Source: Phoronis australis (Eukaryota > Phoronida > Phoronidae). Taken from it: a DNA stretch of 64,000 nt. Each line of letters opens with the position of its first letter. Positions within the stretch are counted from its first letter, which is position 1. Where the stretch lies: the NCBI GenBank assembly GCA_002633005.1, contig NMRA01000359.1, positions 62,001 to 126,000 of the forward strand. Reading direction: 5' to 3'. The position numbers and the translations under genes were made by a program. Under the pieces are notes generated by a model, which saw nothing but the letters and a program-made list of their open reading frames with translations, searched no databases and had not been told where the DNA came from. Positions 42,810-54,759 of this stretch are shown here, one piece after another.

Positions 42810-44395
42810 TGGCGCTGTGTCAGAGGGTAAGTCAAAACCAGTTTCACAAGTGCAAGTGGTCGAAGTCCTACCGAGGATTTCGGAAAAACGCTCATTGGCG
42901 CTTTCTGGTTAAGGGTGATTTATTTGAAATCTCCGGTAATTTTGATTCCTTTCTGAACGAGAGTTCGAAGCACCTCTCATTGTATCATTGCTAGCCTAAG
43001 GTCTTGACATTTGGTAGACTTTTACAACGAAGCATCGTTATGCGGTGTTGAGATAAAATTAAAATGCAATAAATAAGTTCAGAGATATTTATATTCTCTT
43101 CAAAATGATTGTGAGATATTTCCACTACATTTCATTCCTTTAAGACACTTTAAGAGTGTTTGTTGAAGATTACTGAAGCAGCTTCATGCCATATGCTTGT
43201 GGCCGATTTCCTCTTGAAGTCTGCGTTCCAAACTGTCTGCGTTCTCTTCACTGTCCAAGGACAACCTTTGGGAGGCGCTTGCACGCCTAACTTCATGCAA
43301 CGTGGTTTCGCCTCTAAGTTGTGCTTCCGAGACGCTGCAAACAAAGCAACAAATTCAGTGGCTTTCAAGAAAGAATGCTGAGTAAATATTTCTTTCGTTT
43401 ATGAACAGTGCTTCAGTGGGTCAAGAAAAGCTAACTTCAAACTAAGGAACAACAAAAACGAACCAGTGTATGTATTAAAATAGTACCAAAACTCGGGCTT
43501 CGGCGACTTATAGCAGTTTTTGTTAACAGTTATTAAACAATTAGTACCTCTCATGAAGGATGAATCAACAACAAACAACAACAACAAAATTCAAAATCTT
43601 TACGCACAAACCGTAAAAACACAGGATGAGAAGAGTGAATTCTGTTTCAGTGGCAGAGAACCACTCTGAATCATGCAATTTGAGTTCCAGGCCTCTTTAA
43701 TGATTCTGGTCAAGAGCTCGTGAAAGGCAGTGAACTGAGATTTTTTCTGTTCATGGTTTTTCTACAAGCAACATTTCTGACACCAGAGTGTCCCCTCATT
43801 GATACGTGGATCTGAATGTAATACCTATTTTCACAACATCATGGCTCGAGATGACGTTGACCTATGTGACCTTATTTTGCAACTTTTTGAAGGGAAATGA
43901 GAAAATAAAACATGGATATAATACTCACCTGACGTAGAGCACCAGACATGCAACTATGACCAGCAAAGCGATAACATTGGTCGACTTTGTCATTACTCGA
44001 GTTTATTGAGGGTGTCTAGAAATAATCATAACATGGCTATCTTACAAATATGGTTCGAGAACTGTTCTTACGTGGTTGCACAGGTAAAACTTCATTCAAG
44101 ACTACAGTACCTGCTGAGGTCATATTAACGCTGTTTTGGTGGTATCATAAGATGCAACAAGAACGAAGCAGTATATTGCAAACGAGAAATGCTGAAATGC
44201 CTTATTTGACGAGTCGAGTTTTGTTACTCTTCCCAAAATTAAATCAAAACAATCGACCCTCAATATTAAGCCAAAGAGAAGTTCCTGAGTTGAAAGTCGG
44301 ATTACCAAAATAACATCAATCACACCACTTTGTCATTGTCTCCATTCAAGTCTCACCTTAACAACTGACGAAAACACTTTCTAAGCTCGCCAAAG
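42810..44395. other. No gene recognised
   Basis: Open frames at 43150-43381 (both strands) and 44050-44313 lack family motifs and splice context. Confidence 0.4.
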
Positions 44396-44400
44396 ACCAT

Positions 44401-45976
44401 TCATGATGCATTTACATTAGAGTTGTTCAGGTTTACATAGCGACACGTAATCTCGTGATATTTACCCACAAACCTGCAACATCCGTGAAGTTGGTCTCTT
44501 AACTTCGTTTTCGCGTCATTGAAGTTTCTCATGATATTTGTTGGTATCTTGCTTTTTTTCAAACTTTTTCCTACTACTGTCTTAATTGTATTTGAACTTC
44601 CAAAGCCAACAAATAAAATTTTGCTACTGTGTCGGTGGCTGAATCTGCGACGGAAGAAAGTTGGATAAACTCGAGGAGTGTCCGTGGATGCGAGATTTTC
44701 TGATATGATTCCTAGATTCAATGACAAATTCGACCTATCCAACTTCAAATATTCCTTATTTCCTGCAACTACACCAGCAATATTTTTATTATTCTTGATT
44801 AAATACGCCAAAATCTCCGCGCACAATATGAAATTGTAGGGAGACAAAGGGTCACCTTGTCTTTAGCCACGCGAAATATTGAACCATGAAGATGGATGAC
44901 CATTTACTACAACACAGGACTTAATATGACTATAAAAGACTTCCACCCACCTTCGGATTGACTAACCAAAATTAAGGAAGTTTTTCAATAAAATTCTACG
45001 ACAATGAATCAAATGCTTTCTCAAAATCAACAAGTAAAAGCAATCCTGATTTGTTAGCAGCCTGGGCATAAAACATTAAATCATATAGCACGCAGATACT
45101 TTCGTTCATCTTTCTTCCAAAAACAAAAACTTTTTGGTTCTTACTGATTCGTTTTCCCAAAGCTCAGCCACAGCCGAAGAAACCAATTTATATGTCACAC
45201 TGAGTAAGGATATGGGTCTCCAGTTTTTCAAATAATGTTTACTTTTATCTGCTCCCTTAGGGATGCAGGTAATCACTCCCTCTTTCTGTGTTGATGATAA
45301 CTGGCCAACAGCAAAACAAGTATTAAGTGAGCGAACAACGAAATGTCCAATGTCAGCCCAAAACAATTTCAAAAATTCCACTGAAAAACCATCAGAGCCT
45401 GGGCTCTTGTTTTTCATTTTTTTCAAGAATTGAGTGACTTCTTCATATGTAAGAAAACCGTCTAATTTTTCTTTTTCTGTTTCATTTAGTTTGGAGTCAC
45501 CAACCTCATCAAGAAGAACTTCTAAAGCAGTATTGTTAGAATGTCTATATTTGTATAGATTTTCATAAAATGTTTTGGTTTCCTGAATAACCTCTTCTTC
45601 ACTATTGGTTTTAGTATTGTAAGATTTCCACCAAAAAGGCATAAACTTACAGTACTTGTGTAATGCCTATTTTCCAAGTGAAGAAAATATCTGGAAGGTT
45701 TTTCACCCTCTTCATAAGACCTCTTACCTTATTTGTCCTTAGCTCCGCAAGTCGAGTATTTCAGTTGTTCCATATCAAGCCTTAAACTTTTTCCAAAAAG
45801 CTTATTTCTTTGACAAGTTTCTGTTGAGCTCCCCCACATTTTCTTTTTAAATAAGTAGCAAAGGAAATTGTTTTGCCGCGAATCTCCATCAACAACGTTT
45901 CAAAAATTTGATCATTTATAGACAATTGTAAATCTGAATTACTTGTACTATCAACTGTCTGAAAGCCGTCAGTCAT
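44401..45976 (-). mobile_element. L1/Tx1-type LINE reverse transcriptase relic
   Basis: Reading leftward: 45976-45782 (FETLLMEIRGKTISFATYLK), the pre-RT segment. 45642-45106 has the RT palm KKMKNKSPGSDGFSVEFLK, then TQKEGVITCIPKGADKSKHY and LKNWRPISLLSVTYKLVSSA. Around 45090-44960 is a degraded FDKAFDS-type region. 44847-44401 begins SPYNFILCAEILAYLIKNN, the block after the catalytic aspartates. Stops and frame breaks separate the parts. Confidence 0.82.
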
Positions 45977-45989
45977 AAACTGTTGTTTA

Positions 45990-47040
45990 ACTAACTTAAT
46001 AGGATCCTTGACTGCAGCAATATACTCTGAGTTTTTTAAGAGAGAGTTATTAAACTTCCAAAATGATTTCCTTCCTACATGTAATTATTGTAAACGTTGT
46101 AAGACTAAAACTTAAGGCTTTGACTAATTATTTGCAGCTTACATAACTATTAGAGGCCCAGAATAATTAACACGCGTAAATTAATTTACCCCCTTAATAA
46201 TGAATTTTTCCATTAATATTAATATGCTCTGCAAATAAATCATTTGTTCAGAAAATAATAAACGCTGATAAGAATACATGCTCGTCGACTATTAACAAAA
46301 AATTATGCGCATAACGTTCACAAATTCATCCTAAGATACATGTACATACACTAGCGTCCATTGTCATTCTCAAATCGCGCATAAAAGCCTGTGCCAAGGA
46401 AGTTCACTTCCCACACCTTGGTCGTAAGAGTGCGCAGCCAATGTTTTGCCTCACATCGTTTTGGAGTTTTTTCTGTCCTAGCGAGATTAACAATGACAGT
46501 AAAGGTAAGGTAATTATCTCTAAAGGAGCGAATTACAAATGTAAAATGTAGAATACTTCACTGAAATACCAAACTTACCAACTTGTCGAAACGTGTCGAG
46601 TTAATGGCTTGGTTTGACTGTCGAATGACGAATGGTAACCATTTATAGAGAAAAACAAGAACCCGAACGTTCCGCATCTAGATAATATATTCAGTTGTAC
46701 CTGACTCCGTGTGTAGCAAAGGGTACTCGAAGCAGGCGATTCTTCTTCGTTTGTGTGAGAATATTGTTTTGAATCACGAACGGCGATTATGAGCTAAAGT
46801 CGAGACATTGGCCAGATTCCATTTGGCAGTAAAGGTGTACAACCGTCTGTCGGCCAAAATTTGTGTACGCAACGATGACTTCAGGTATATGTTCTTGAGA
46901 GAAAACGGAAATGAGGATGCCGTGCTAGTAAAGAATGGGACTCAAATTTGGATATATAATGCAGTCCAGAAAGAGAACGTTCTAGCGTTACCCTCCGCCA
47001 AACTTTTGAATCAGGCGTGCCTACATGTTTGATTACACCT
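45990..47040. other. No gene recognised
   Basis: AT-rich spacer. The frame at 46808-47032 has no recognised motif. Confidence 0.4.
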
Positions 47041-47336
47041 CATTCAGTCTTCCTAAATTGAAAACACTGCCCCTGGTCGTCGCAGCCTTGACCAGTGCCT
47101 CAGATGTTGTCCCTGCATGAGAGTGATCCAAGAATCGCGATTGGCATTGTTTGGAACTGAGCACATTTGTAAACAATATTTTAAGACTATTCAGCTCTTG
47201 CACATCCTTTAGTTGATTGCTAGGCCTTACATGATGGACACAAATACATGCACACAATACTGTATTCATGTCAGTTCCCACTCATTAGCAGACAATCACA
47301 TAGTAATGAACAGTCGGAGTTCTGGTTTCGGAATTG

Positions 47337-47675
47337 TGGACATTCGAAGTAGAGAACTTTCGAAGGTAGCGAACCTTCGGAGTAATGAACCTTCGAAGTA
47401 GTGGACTCTCTAGGTAGTGAACCTTTGGAGTAATGAACCTTCGAAATAGTAGACTTTCTGGGTAGTGAACCTTCGGAGTAATGAACCATCGAAATAGTGG
47501 ACTTTCTGGGTAGTGAACCTTCGGAGTAATGAACCTTTGAAGTAGTGGACTTTCTGGGTAGTGAACCTTTGGAGTAATGAACCTTCGAACTAGTGGACTT
47601 TCTGGGTAGTGAACCTTTGGAGTAATGAACCTTCGAAGTAGTGGACTTTCTGGGTAGTGAACCTTCGGAGAAGTG
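47337..47675. repeat. Minisatellite, 16-bp units in 48-bp trimers
   Basis: Units GTAGTGGACTTTCTGG, GTAGTGAACCTTTGGA and GTAATGAACCTTCGAA alternate about six to seven times. Open on minus as a repetitive peptide only because 48 is divisible by three. Same array at 49882-50107. Confidence 0.9.
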
Positions 47676-47991
47676 ACATGTAACTTAGGAAATCTTTTCC
47701 ATCAAATCTGTTGCTCGTATGATGTCTTCGAAGCTGTGTACCATTGACACTGAGAATACTTTTACTGAACAAAGTTTTTATTAGGTCTAGACTTAGGCTA
47801 CTTTTCCCTGATACTGCAAATATGCTCGTCGGATTTTCTCGGTGCAAGAACACACGGTAGTTATAAAATGTCCGGTTTTTGTTTGGGCAACGACGGAGGA
47901 CTGCCTATAATGAAGTTAGCGTCGGAGTGTACTAGATTTAAAAGAATGGAAACGCATGCGCACACTGGATGAACAACAACCACTTAACCAT

Positions 47992-48152
47992 CCAGTGGCG
48001 GGTTTAGAGGGGGGCCAAGGGAGCCTTGCCCCCCCCCCCTAAAAATCTCGAAGATTCCATTTGCCAGTTCGGGGGTGCAGACGTCTGACGGGCAAAATCC
48101 TGGATAATAGTCTGCCCTGCCCCCCCCCAAATCAAAATCCTGGATCCGAATC
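47992..48152. repeat. Dispersed poly-C repeat, family copy 2
   Basis: Starts ccagtggcgggtttagag, ends aatcctggatccg; inverted orientation relative to 28418-28570. Confidence 0.7.
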
Positions 48153-48439
48153 TGTCATCACCTTCAATTCGAAATTTGAAAATGCCTACACCTTACCATA
48201 CTGTGCTAGTTAGTTTACCAAATAGCAGATAACAAACATATTTTCTGCTGTTTTGGTTCTTGGTCGATTTTAAGGCATTCACACCATATTACTTTTTGAG
48301 AGCTCTTTCTCTGCTTTATAGCTTAGCTAGTTATAAACGTTTACATGTAGACTCCCTTGTTACCCTATGGTGTATCGGCGTCCAAATGGGTGAACGTTAC
48401 GCCGTTAAATTACGTGCGTAAGATAATTCTTGTTAGAGG

Positions 48440-48536
48440 GGTAAAGTAATTTTTTGCGGCGTAAATAAATTATTTGCGGCGTAAAGTAATTATTTACGGC
48501 GTAAAATAATTATTTGCGGCGTAAAGTACGGACCTG
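48440..48536. repeat. AT-rich minisatellite, GCGGCGTAAAGTAATTATTT units
   Basis: Four to five units of about 20-21 bases. The same array occurs at 50890-50986 in the duplicated copy. Confidence 0.8.
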
Positions 48537-49880
48537 TTCACTGACACATAACCTGCAACTTCTGAATGTCTTCAAATCTACACATAGTTTTTCCTCACGA
48601 TTAATTCCAAAATTAGGCAGCTGTATCGGACATTTTTTCAAAGTCGAAGATGGACAGTTCTAAACCATGATTTTTCAGTAACCTGCACTCAAAATTTCCC
48701 CGTAAATAGAACTACACATTTACTACCATGATGCGATGGTTCATGCGCATCTGTAACAAGATGGCGGTTCTATAGTGGCACTTCATTGCCCAAAACAAAC
48801 CGCTCAACCGTTGCGAATATTCGATGCGTTTTACACGATGTTCTTCAAGATTGCGAATATGGCCGCCATTGTGATGTTTTCAATTGACCTTATTGGGATC
48901 ATTCTAAATCAGTGGACTGTCCAAGCATTACAAAACTTGCTGAATATTTTCTTAAATAATCTGTTAAATGAACAGTAACATTTTCCTCCACTTATTCACT
49001 TAGAAGCTACAGGTCGCATTCCTTGTCTGCCCCTACATGCAACGTGTGTCTTGCGAGTTGTTCTTGTGTTCAAATCAGACGCATAATAGGGCTGTGGCGG
49101 CCATTTGTCGTTTTTGTGGTTTGCGTTTACATAATGCACATGTAGATCCACGGTCTCTGGAGTGATTTTTCAGACGTTTTCTGTGTAAAAGTTATTGCAA
49201 GGGTTATCGGAAATGTGTATTTGTTTTTCTCTAGAACTTGCAGTTCTCGAGTAACTCGAGATTATTCCATATTGTTAGCATGTGCCTTTTACACCAGAAT
49301 ACATCACATCCTGGTTTTATTCACATTCTTTCAGGCCCGGCTTTTATTGTTTGTAGGCTATGCAGTGCTATCTGCTGATATGCCATACTGGGACCTGCAT
49401 CCCAACAAATAGCTCAAAGCTCGAGTTAATGTTGACACGATTGCTGAAGCAGCTAGTTTTAAAAATTAAAAATTCCGTGTAGTCTCATTTTAGTCTCCTG
49501 TTCAGATTGCAGTTGTTCCCAAGTTTTCATGTCCCGAAGAGAAAATGGAACAGGATATCCCGGATGACTTCAAGCCTTCTATTTAGATATCATGAGCTGA
49601 TACGAAATATTTTAATGTTTAGTATCAGTTAAAATTACTCTCACTACTGACCCAGTGAATAGAGTCATTCCTCTGATCACCGGCCACTGCTGACACTGGA
49701 ATTGGGCTGAACTAGATGAGACGTTGGAGAAACGTTTCTGCAAATCAGCCCTTGTTTCGTTCGAAGGGGATGTTCACAGCATGCCGGTGACAGCCTCCAG
49801 TTTTTTTTGCAGTATATAAGGTGTCCCTTGAACGATTTATCTGAAATTTGAAATGTACCTCGCCATCTTCGCCCGAGTGG

Positions 49881-49881
49881 N
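49881..49881. other. Single N, contig join
   Basis: Joins the end of copy A to the 16-bp minisatellite that precedes copy B. Confidence 0.9.
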
Positions 49882-50107
49882 AGTGGACTTTCTGGGTAGT
49901 GAACCTTTGGAGTAATGAACCTTCGAAGTAGTGGACTTTCTGGGTAGTGAACCTTTGGAGTAATGAACCTTCGAAGTAGTGGACTTTCTGGGTAGTGAAC
50001 CTTTGGAGTAATGAACCTTCGAAGTAGTGGACTTTCTGGGTAGTGAACCTTTGGAGTAATGAACCTTCGAAGTAGTGGACTTTCTGGGTAGTGAACCTTT
50101 GGAGTAG
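49882..50107. repeat. Minisatellite, second array of the 16-bp/48-bp repeat
   Basis: Nearly perfect 48-bp trimers, four to five copies, starting directly at the N. Confidence 0.9.
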
Positions 50108-52411
50108 TGACATGTAACTTAGGAAATCTTTTCCATCAAATCTGTTGCTCGTACTGTATGATGTCTTCGAAGCTGTGTACCACTGACACTGATTGACAAG
50201 AGAATACTTTTACTGAACAAAGCTTTTATTCGGTCTAGAGTTAGGCTACTTTTCCCTGATACTGCAAATATGCTCGTCGGGTTTCTCAGTGCAAGAACAC
50301 ACGGTAGTTATAAAATGTCCGGGTTTTGTTTGAGCAACGACGGAGGACTGCCTATAACGAACTTACCGTCGGAGTTTATATACTAGATTTAAAAGAATGG
50401 AAACGCATGCGCACACTGGATGAACAACAATCATTTAACCATCCAGTGGCGGACTTAGAGGGGGGCCAAGGTGGCCTTCCCCCCCTCTAAAATTCTCGAA
50501 GATTCCATTTGCCAGTTCGGGGGTGCGGACGTCTGACGGGCAAAATCCTGGTTAATAGTCTGCCCTGCCCCCCCCCCCAATCAAAATCCTGGATCCGAAT
50601 CTGTCATCACCTTCAATTCGAAATTTGAAAACGCCTACACCTTACCATACTGTGCTAGTTAGTTTACCAAACTAGCAGATAACAAACATATTTTCTGCTG
50701 TTTTGGTTCTTGGTCGATTTTAAGGCATTTACACCATATTACTTTTTGAGAGCTCTTTCTCTGCTTTATAGCTGAGCTAGTTATAGACGTTTACATGTAG
50801 ACTCCCTTGTTACCCTATGGTGTATCGGCGTCCAAATGGGTGAACGTTACGCCGTTAAATTACGTGCGTAAGATAATTCTTGTTAGAGGGGTAAAGTAAT
50901 TTTTTGCGGCGTTAATAAATTATTTGCGGCGTAAAGTAATTATTTACGGCGTAAAATAATTATTTGCGGCGTAAAGCACGGACCTGTTCACTGACATATA
51001 ACCTGCAACTTCTGAATGTCTTCAAATCTACACATAGTTTTTCCTCACGATTAGATCCAAAATTAGGCAGCTGTATCGGACTTTTTTTCAAAGTAGAAGA
51101 TGGACAGTTCTAAAACCATGATTTCTCAGTAACCTGCACTCATAATTGCCCCGTAAATAGAACTACACATTTACTATCATGATGCGATGGTTCATGCGCA
51201 TCTGAAACAAGATGGCGGTTCTATAGTGGCACTCCATTGCCCAAAACAAACTTTTTTTCAACAAAGATCATAATTTGCAATTAGTAATGCCTTGTAATTT
51301 GGATGTGTTTCATTTGCTCAACCGTTGTGAATATTCGATGCGTTTTACACGATGTTCTTCAAGATTGCGAATATGGCCACCATTGTGATGTTTTCAATTG
51401 ACCTTATTGGGATCATTCTAAATCAGTGGACTGTCCAAGCATTTCAAAACTTGCTGAATATTTTCTTAAATAATCTGTTAAATGAACAGTAACATTTTCC
51501 TCCACTTATTTACTTAAAAGCTACAGGTCGCATTCCTTGTCTGCCCCTACATGCAACGTGTGTCTTGTGAGTTGTTCTTGTGTTGAAATCAGACGCATAA
51601 TAGGGCTGTGGCGGCCATTTGTCGTTTTTGTGGTTTGCGTTTACATAATGCACATGTAGATTCACTGTCTCTGGAGTGATTTTTCAGACGTTTTCTGTGT
51701 AAAAGTTATTGCAAGGGTTATCGGAAATGTGTATTTGTTTTTCTCTAGGACTTGCAGTTCTCGAGTAACTCGAGATTATTCCATACTGTTAGCATGTGCC
51801 TTTTAAACCAGAAGACATCACATCCTGGTTTTATTCACATTAGCTTTCAGGCCCGGCTTTTATTGTTTGTAGGCTATGCAGTGCTATCTGCTAATATGCC
51901 ATACTGGGACCTGCATCCCAACAAATACATTTATCTCAAAGCTCGAGCTAATGTTGACAAGATTGCTGAAGCAGCTAGTTTTAAAAATTAAAAATTCCGT
52001 GTAGTCTCATTTTAGTCCCCTGTTCAGATTGCAGTTGTTCCCAAGTTTTCATGTCCCGAAGAGAAAATGGAACAGGATATCCCGGATGGCTTCAAGCTTT
52101 CTATTTAGATATTATGAGCTGATACGAAATATTTTAATGTTTAGTATCAGATCAAATTACTCTCACTACTGACCTAGTGAATAGAGTCATTCCTTTGATC
52201 ACCGGCCACTGCTGACACTGGAATTAGGCTGAACTAGATGAGACGTTGGAGAAACGTTTCTGCAAATCAGGCCGGTTTTTGTTTCGTTCGAAGGGGATGT
52301 TCACAGCATGCCGGTGACAGCCTCCAGTGGAGTTTTTTGCAGTATCTAAGGTGTCCCTTGAACGATTTATCTGAAATTTGAAATGTACCTGGCCATCTTC
52401 GCCCGTGTGGG
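50105..52411. repeat. Copy B of the 2.3-kb direct duplication
   Basis: Counterpart of 47637-49880. It continues past the match into sequence that resembles 42250-42560. Confidence 0.85.
50442..50602. repeat. Dispersed poly-C repeat, family copy 3
   Basis: Counterpart of 47992-48152 within copy B. Confidence 0.7.
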
Positions 52412-52659
52412 GTTTGCGTAGATGACAGGGTCGTGCAGACGATTAGAGGAGATTTTATATGTTATTCATCGACATTGAACGCGCGTGGTGGCTACACCAT
52501 AGGGTAACAAGGAGTCTCCAAGCATATGTCTATACGTAGCTAAGCTATATACATGTAGCAGCGAGAGGGTTCACAAAACGCAGTGCGGCGTGAATGCTTC
52601 AGTTAAAATCGACCAAGAAATAAACAGCAGAAAATAGGTTTGCTGTCTGCTATGTTGGT

Positions 52660-53265
52660 ATACCTGTACGGCAATTGAAAGTGATTGTCAACTATGTTGC
52701 TAATCCAGTGTCCATTTTGATTGTGAATTAGTGGATTTACACAATGAGCTATGTACAAAAAAGTTATATTCATCTCATTGGATTTACATGCATGCTTGTA
52801 GACGTGTGTGCGTTCCATTCTTTTAAATTCAGTACACGCCGACCCAACGGTAATTTCCGGCAGTCTTCCGTCGTCGCTCAAAAACCTAAAGCCTATCTTA
52901 AACGGTAACACCAGTAAATCTGGTGCCTACAGTATGTCAAGAGTATCACTCTGAGCCCACCAGTGCCATGAATTGATAAATGTAACGAGCCGTATTGGTT
53001 TGTTTTTGACTACGTCACCGCGAAAATCACCTTTTAACTGCGAATAACACTCGCACGCAATGGTGATTTATGAGACCGATATTCAATACAACTATTATCG
53101 GTCTTCTGTCGTTTTGCCTGGGATCTCGAGGTGACGCAATACGGCACCTATCATTTGTCGGTCCTTAATTTCCGAGACTGAATTCATGCTTTCTCATCTC
53201 GCTAACTGAGGCTTTGCTAGGACTACCTGGTTAGCCCAAAACACCTAAAATAACAAAATTTCAGT
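52660..53265. other. No gene recognised
   Basis: Interior of the foldback-like span. The minus frame at 52603-52911 has no motif. Confidence 0.4.
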
Positions 53266-53454
53266 TGAAGTTAGGCTTTAACTACCGTGTTCTCTTGCAC
53301 TGAGTATATGTTCACATTATTAGGGTGAAGTAGGTCTAGACCTAATAAAAGCGTTGGTCAATGAACCAAGTCTTCTATTATCAATCATTGTCAATGGTGC
53401 ACAGCCTTGCAGACTTAATTCACACGAGCAACTAACTTGATGAGGTTACATGTC

Positions 53455-53545
53455 ACTATTCCGAAGGTTCACTACTCCGTAGGTCCGCTACTTTGAAGGT
53501 TCACTTCTCCGAAGGTTCGCTTCCTTCGAAAGTCAAGTATTTCAA
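53455..53545. repeat. 16-bp repeats in inverted orientation
   Basis: TTCACTACTCCGTAGG, TCCGCTACTTTGAAGG and TTCACTTCTCCGAAGG are complements of the 47337 units. Part of the right arm. Confidence 0.8.
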
Positions 53546-54310
53546 ACGTCTACAATTCGGAAACCACTGGAATTCCGACAGTTCATTACTCCGATTGTCA
53601 GCCAATGAGTCGGAACTGGCATGAATAAAGTATTTTTGTCCCTTTCATAATCATTTAAAGGGTGTGCAAGAGTTAAGTTCTTAAAACATTGATTACAATG
53701 ATTACAAATTAATGAGCTCAGTTCCTATCACCACCAACCGTGATTCTTGAATCTAATTAACGACCCATTCTCAAGCCTGGGTAACATTTGGGGTACAGTT
53801 CAGGGCTGCGGCGACCAACGGCGATTTTAAATTTAAGATTGAACGAGAATCTCTTACTTCGTGGAGAGTGGCAGGGGCAGGGGTTGCTATAACTANAGGT
53901 CCGCTACTTTGAAGGTTCACTTCTCCGAAGGTTCGCTTCCTTCGAAAGTCAAGTATTTCAAACGTCTACAATTCGGAAACCACTGGAATTCCGACAGTTC
54001 ATTACTCCGATTGTCAGCCAATGAGTCGGAACTGGCATGAATAAAGTATTTTTGTCCCTTTCATAACCATTTCAAGGGTGTGCAAGAGTTAAGTTCTTAA
54101 ATCATTGATTACAATGTTTACAAATTAATTAGCTCAGTTCCTATCATCACCAATCGTGATTCTTGAATCTAATTAACGACTCACTCTCAAGCCTGGGTAA
54201 CATTTGGGGTACGGTTCAGGGCGGCGGCGACCAACGGCAATTTTAAATTTAAGATTGAATGAGAATCTCTTACTTCGTGGAGACTGGCAGGGGCAGGGGT
54301 TGCTATAACT
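53481..54310. repeat. 414-bp direct duplication across the N at 53896
   Basis: 53481-53895 and 53897-54310 are nearly identical, both starting ggtccgctactttgaagg. The second copy runs on into unique sequence. Best read as two overlapping contig ends that were not merged. Confidence 0.88.
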
Positions 54311-54662
54311 ACATTTCATTTCAACCCCGCCGGTGGGTGAGGTTGAGGCGCAGAGGCCCTAAACTTTTCAGTCACGCTGTGAAATGGTGCGATCATGACT
54401 TGGATTTGATGAATGTATCGTGGTTCAAGAACTCATCAATATTCCTACTTCACACTTATTTAAAAATGCAAGTACGTACTCAAAGACTGGACATGCAGGC
54501 AATTTCGTATGCGCATGAAATCCAAACAAAATGTTTTAGTACCCCGGGGTTGTTTTTGGTATTCATGTAGGTACACCACTCAGTGCACTGATCTAATAAC
54601 CCAAATATCGTTAATTTTGCATGTAAAATCCGTATATTAATTACAAATGAATCCGAAATTTT

Positions 54663-54755
54663 AGATATTTTCGGAGTAGCGAACCTCCGAATTAGTGAAC
54701 CTTCGGAATTGTGAAACTTAATTAGGAGTTGTGAATCTTCGAAATAGTGGGCTGT
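54663..54755. repeat. Degenerate 16-bp repeats, forward orientation
   Basis: tagcgaacctccgaat, tagtgaaccttcggaa and ttgtgaatcttcgaaa continue the 16-bp family outside the right arm. Confidence 0.65.
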
Positions 54756-54759
54756 TCCC

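Larger units (their letters stand above)
47637..49880. repeat. Copy A of a 2.3-kb direct duplication
   Basis: Matches 50105-52411 in order with substitutions and small indels. Copy B has about 65 extra bases near 51250-51315. Copy A ends at the single N at 49881. No protein-coding content recognised. Confidence 0.85.
47050..53835. mobile_element. Foldback-like element with long inverted arms
   Basis: The left arm (about 47050-47875) and right arm (about 53270-53835) are inverted, diverged copies of each other. Matching landmarks: ggtcgtcgcagcc / ggctgcggcgacc, ctcttgcaca / tgtgcaagag, the 16-bp repeat block, aggtctagac, and gaacacacggtagtta / taactaccgtgttc. Subterminal 16-bp tandem repeats in long inverted arms recall the TU/foldback class known from sea urchins and flies. 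No transposase was recognised between the arms. The span includes a 2.3-kb duplication that is probably an assembly artefact. Confidence 0.6.

Noticed and set aside
43150-43381. Overlapping frames on both strands near 43.2 kb
   Set aside because: Neither shows a family motif or a convincing acceptor/donor pair.
47337-50107. CRISPR array
   Set aside because: Contiguous 16-bp/48-bp tandem units without unique spacers in a eukaryotic genome.
49745-50113. Repetitive protein (LLQRFTTQKVHYFEGS units) on minus
   Set aside because: Product of a 48-bp minisatellite divisible by three, with an N inside; no start context or conserved flank.
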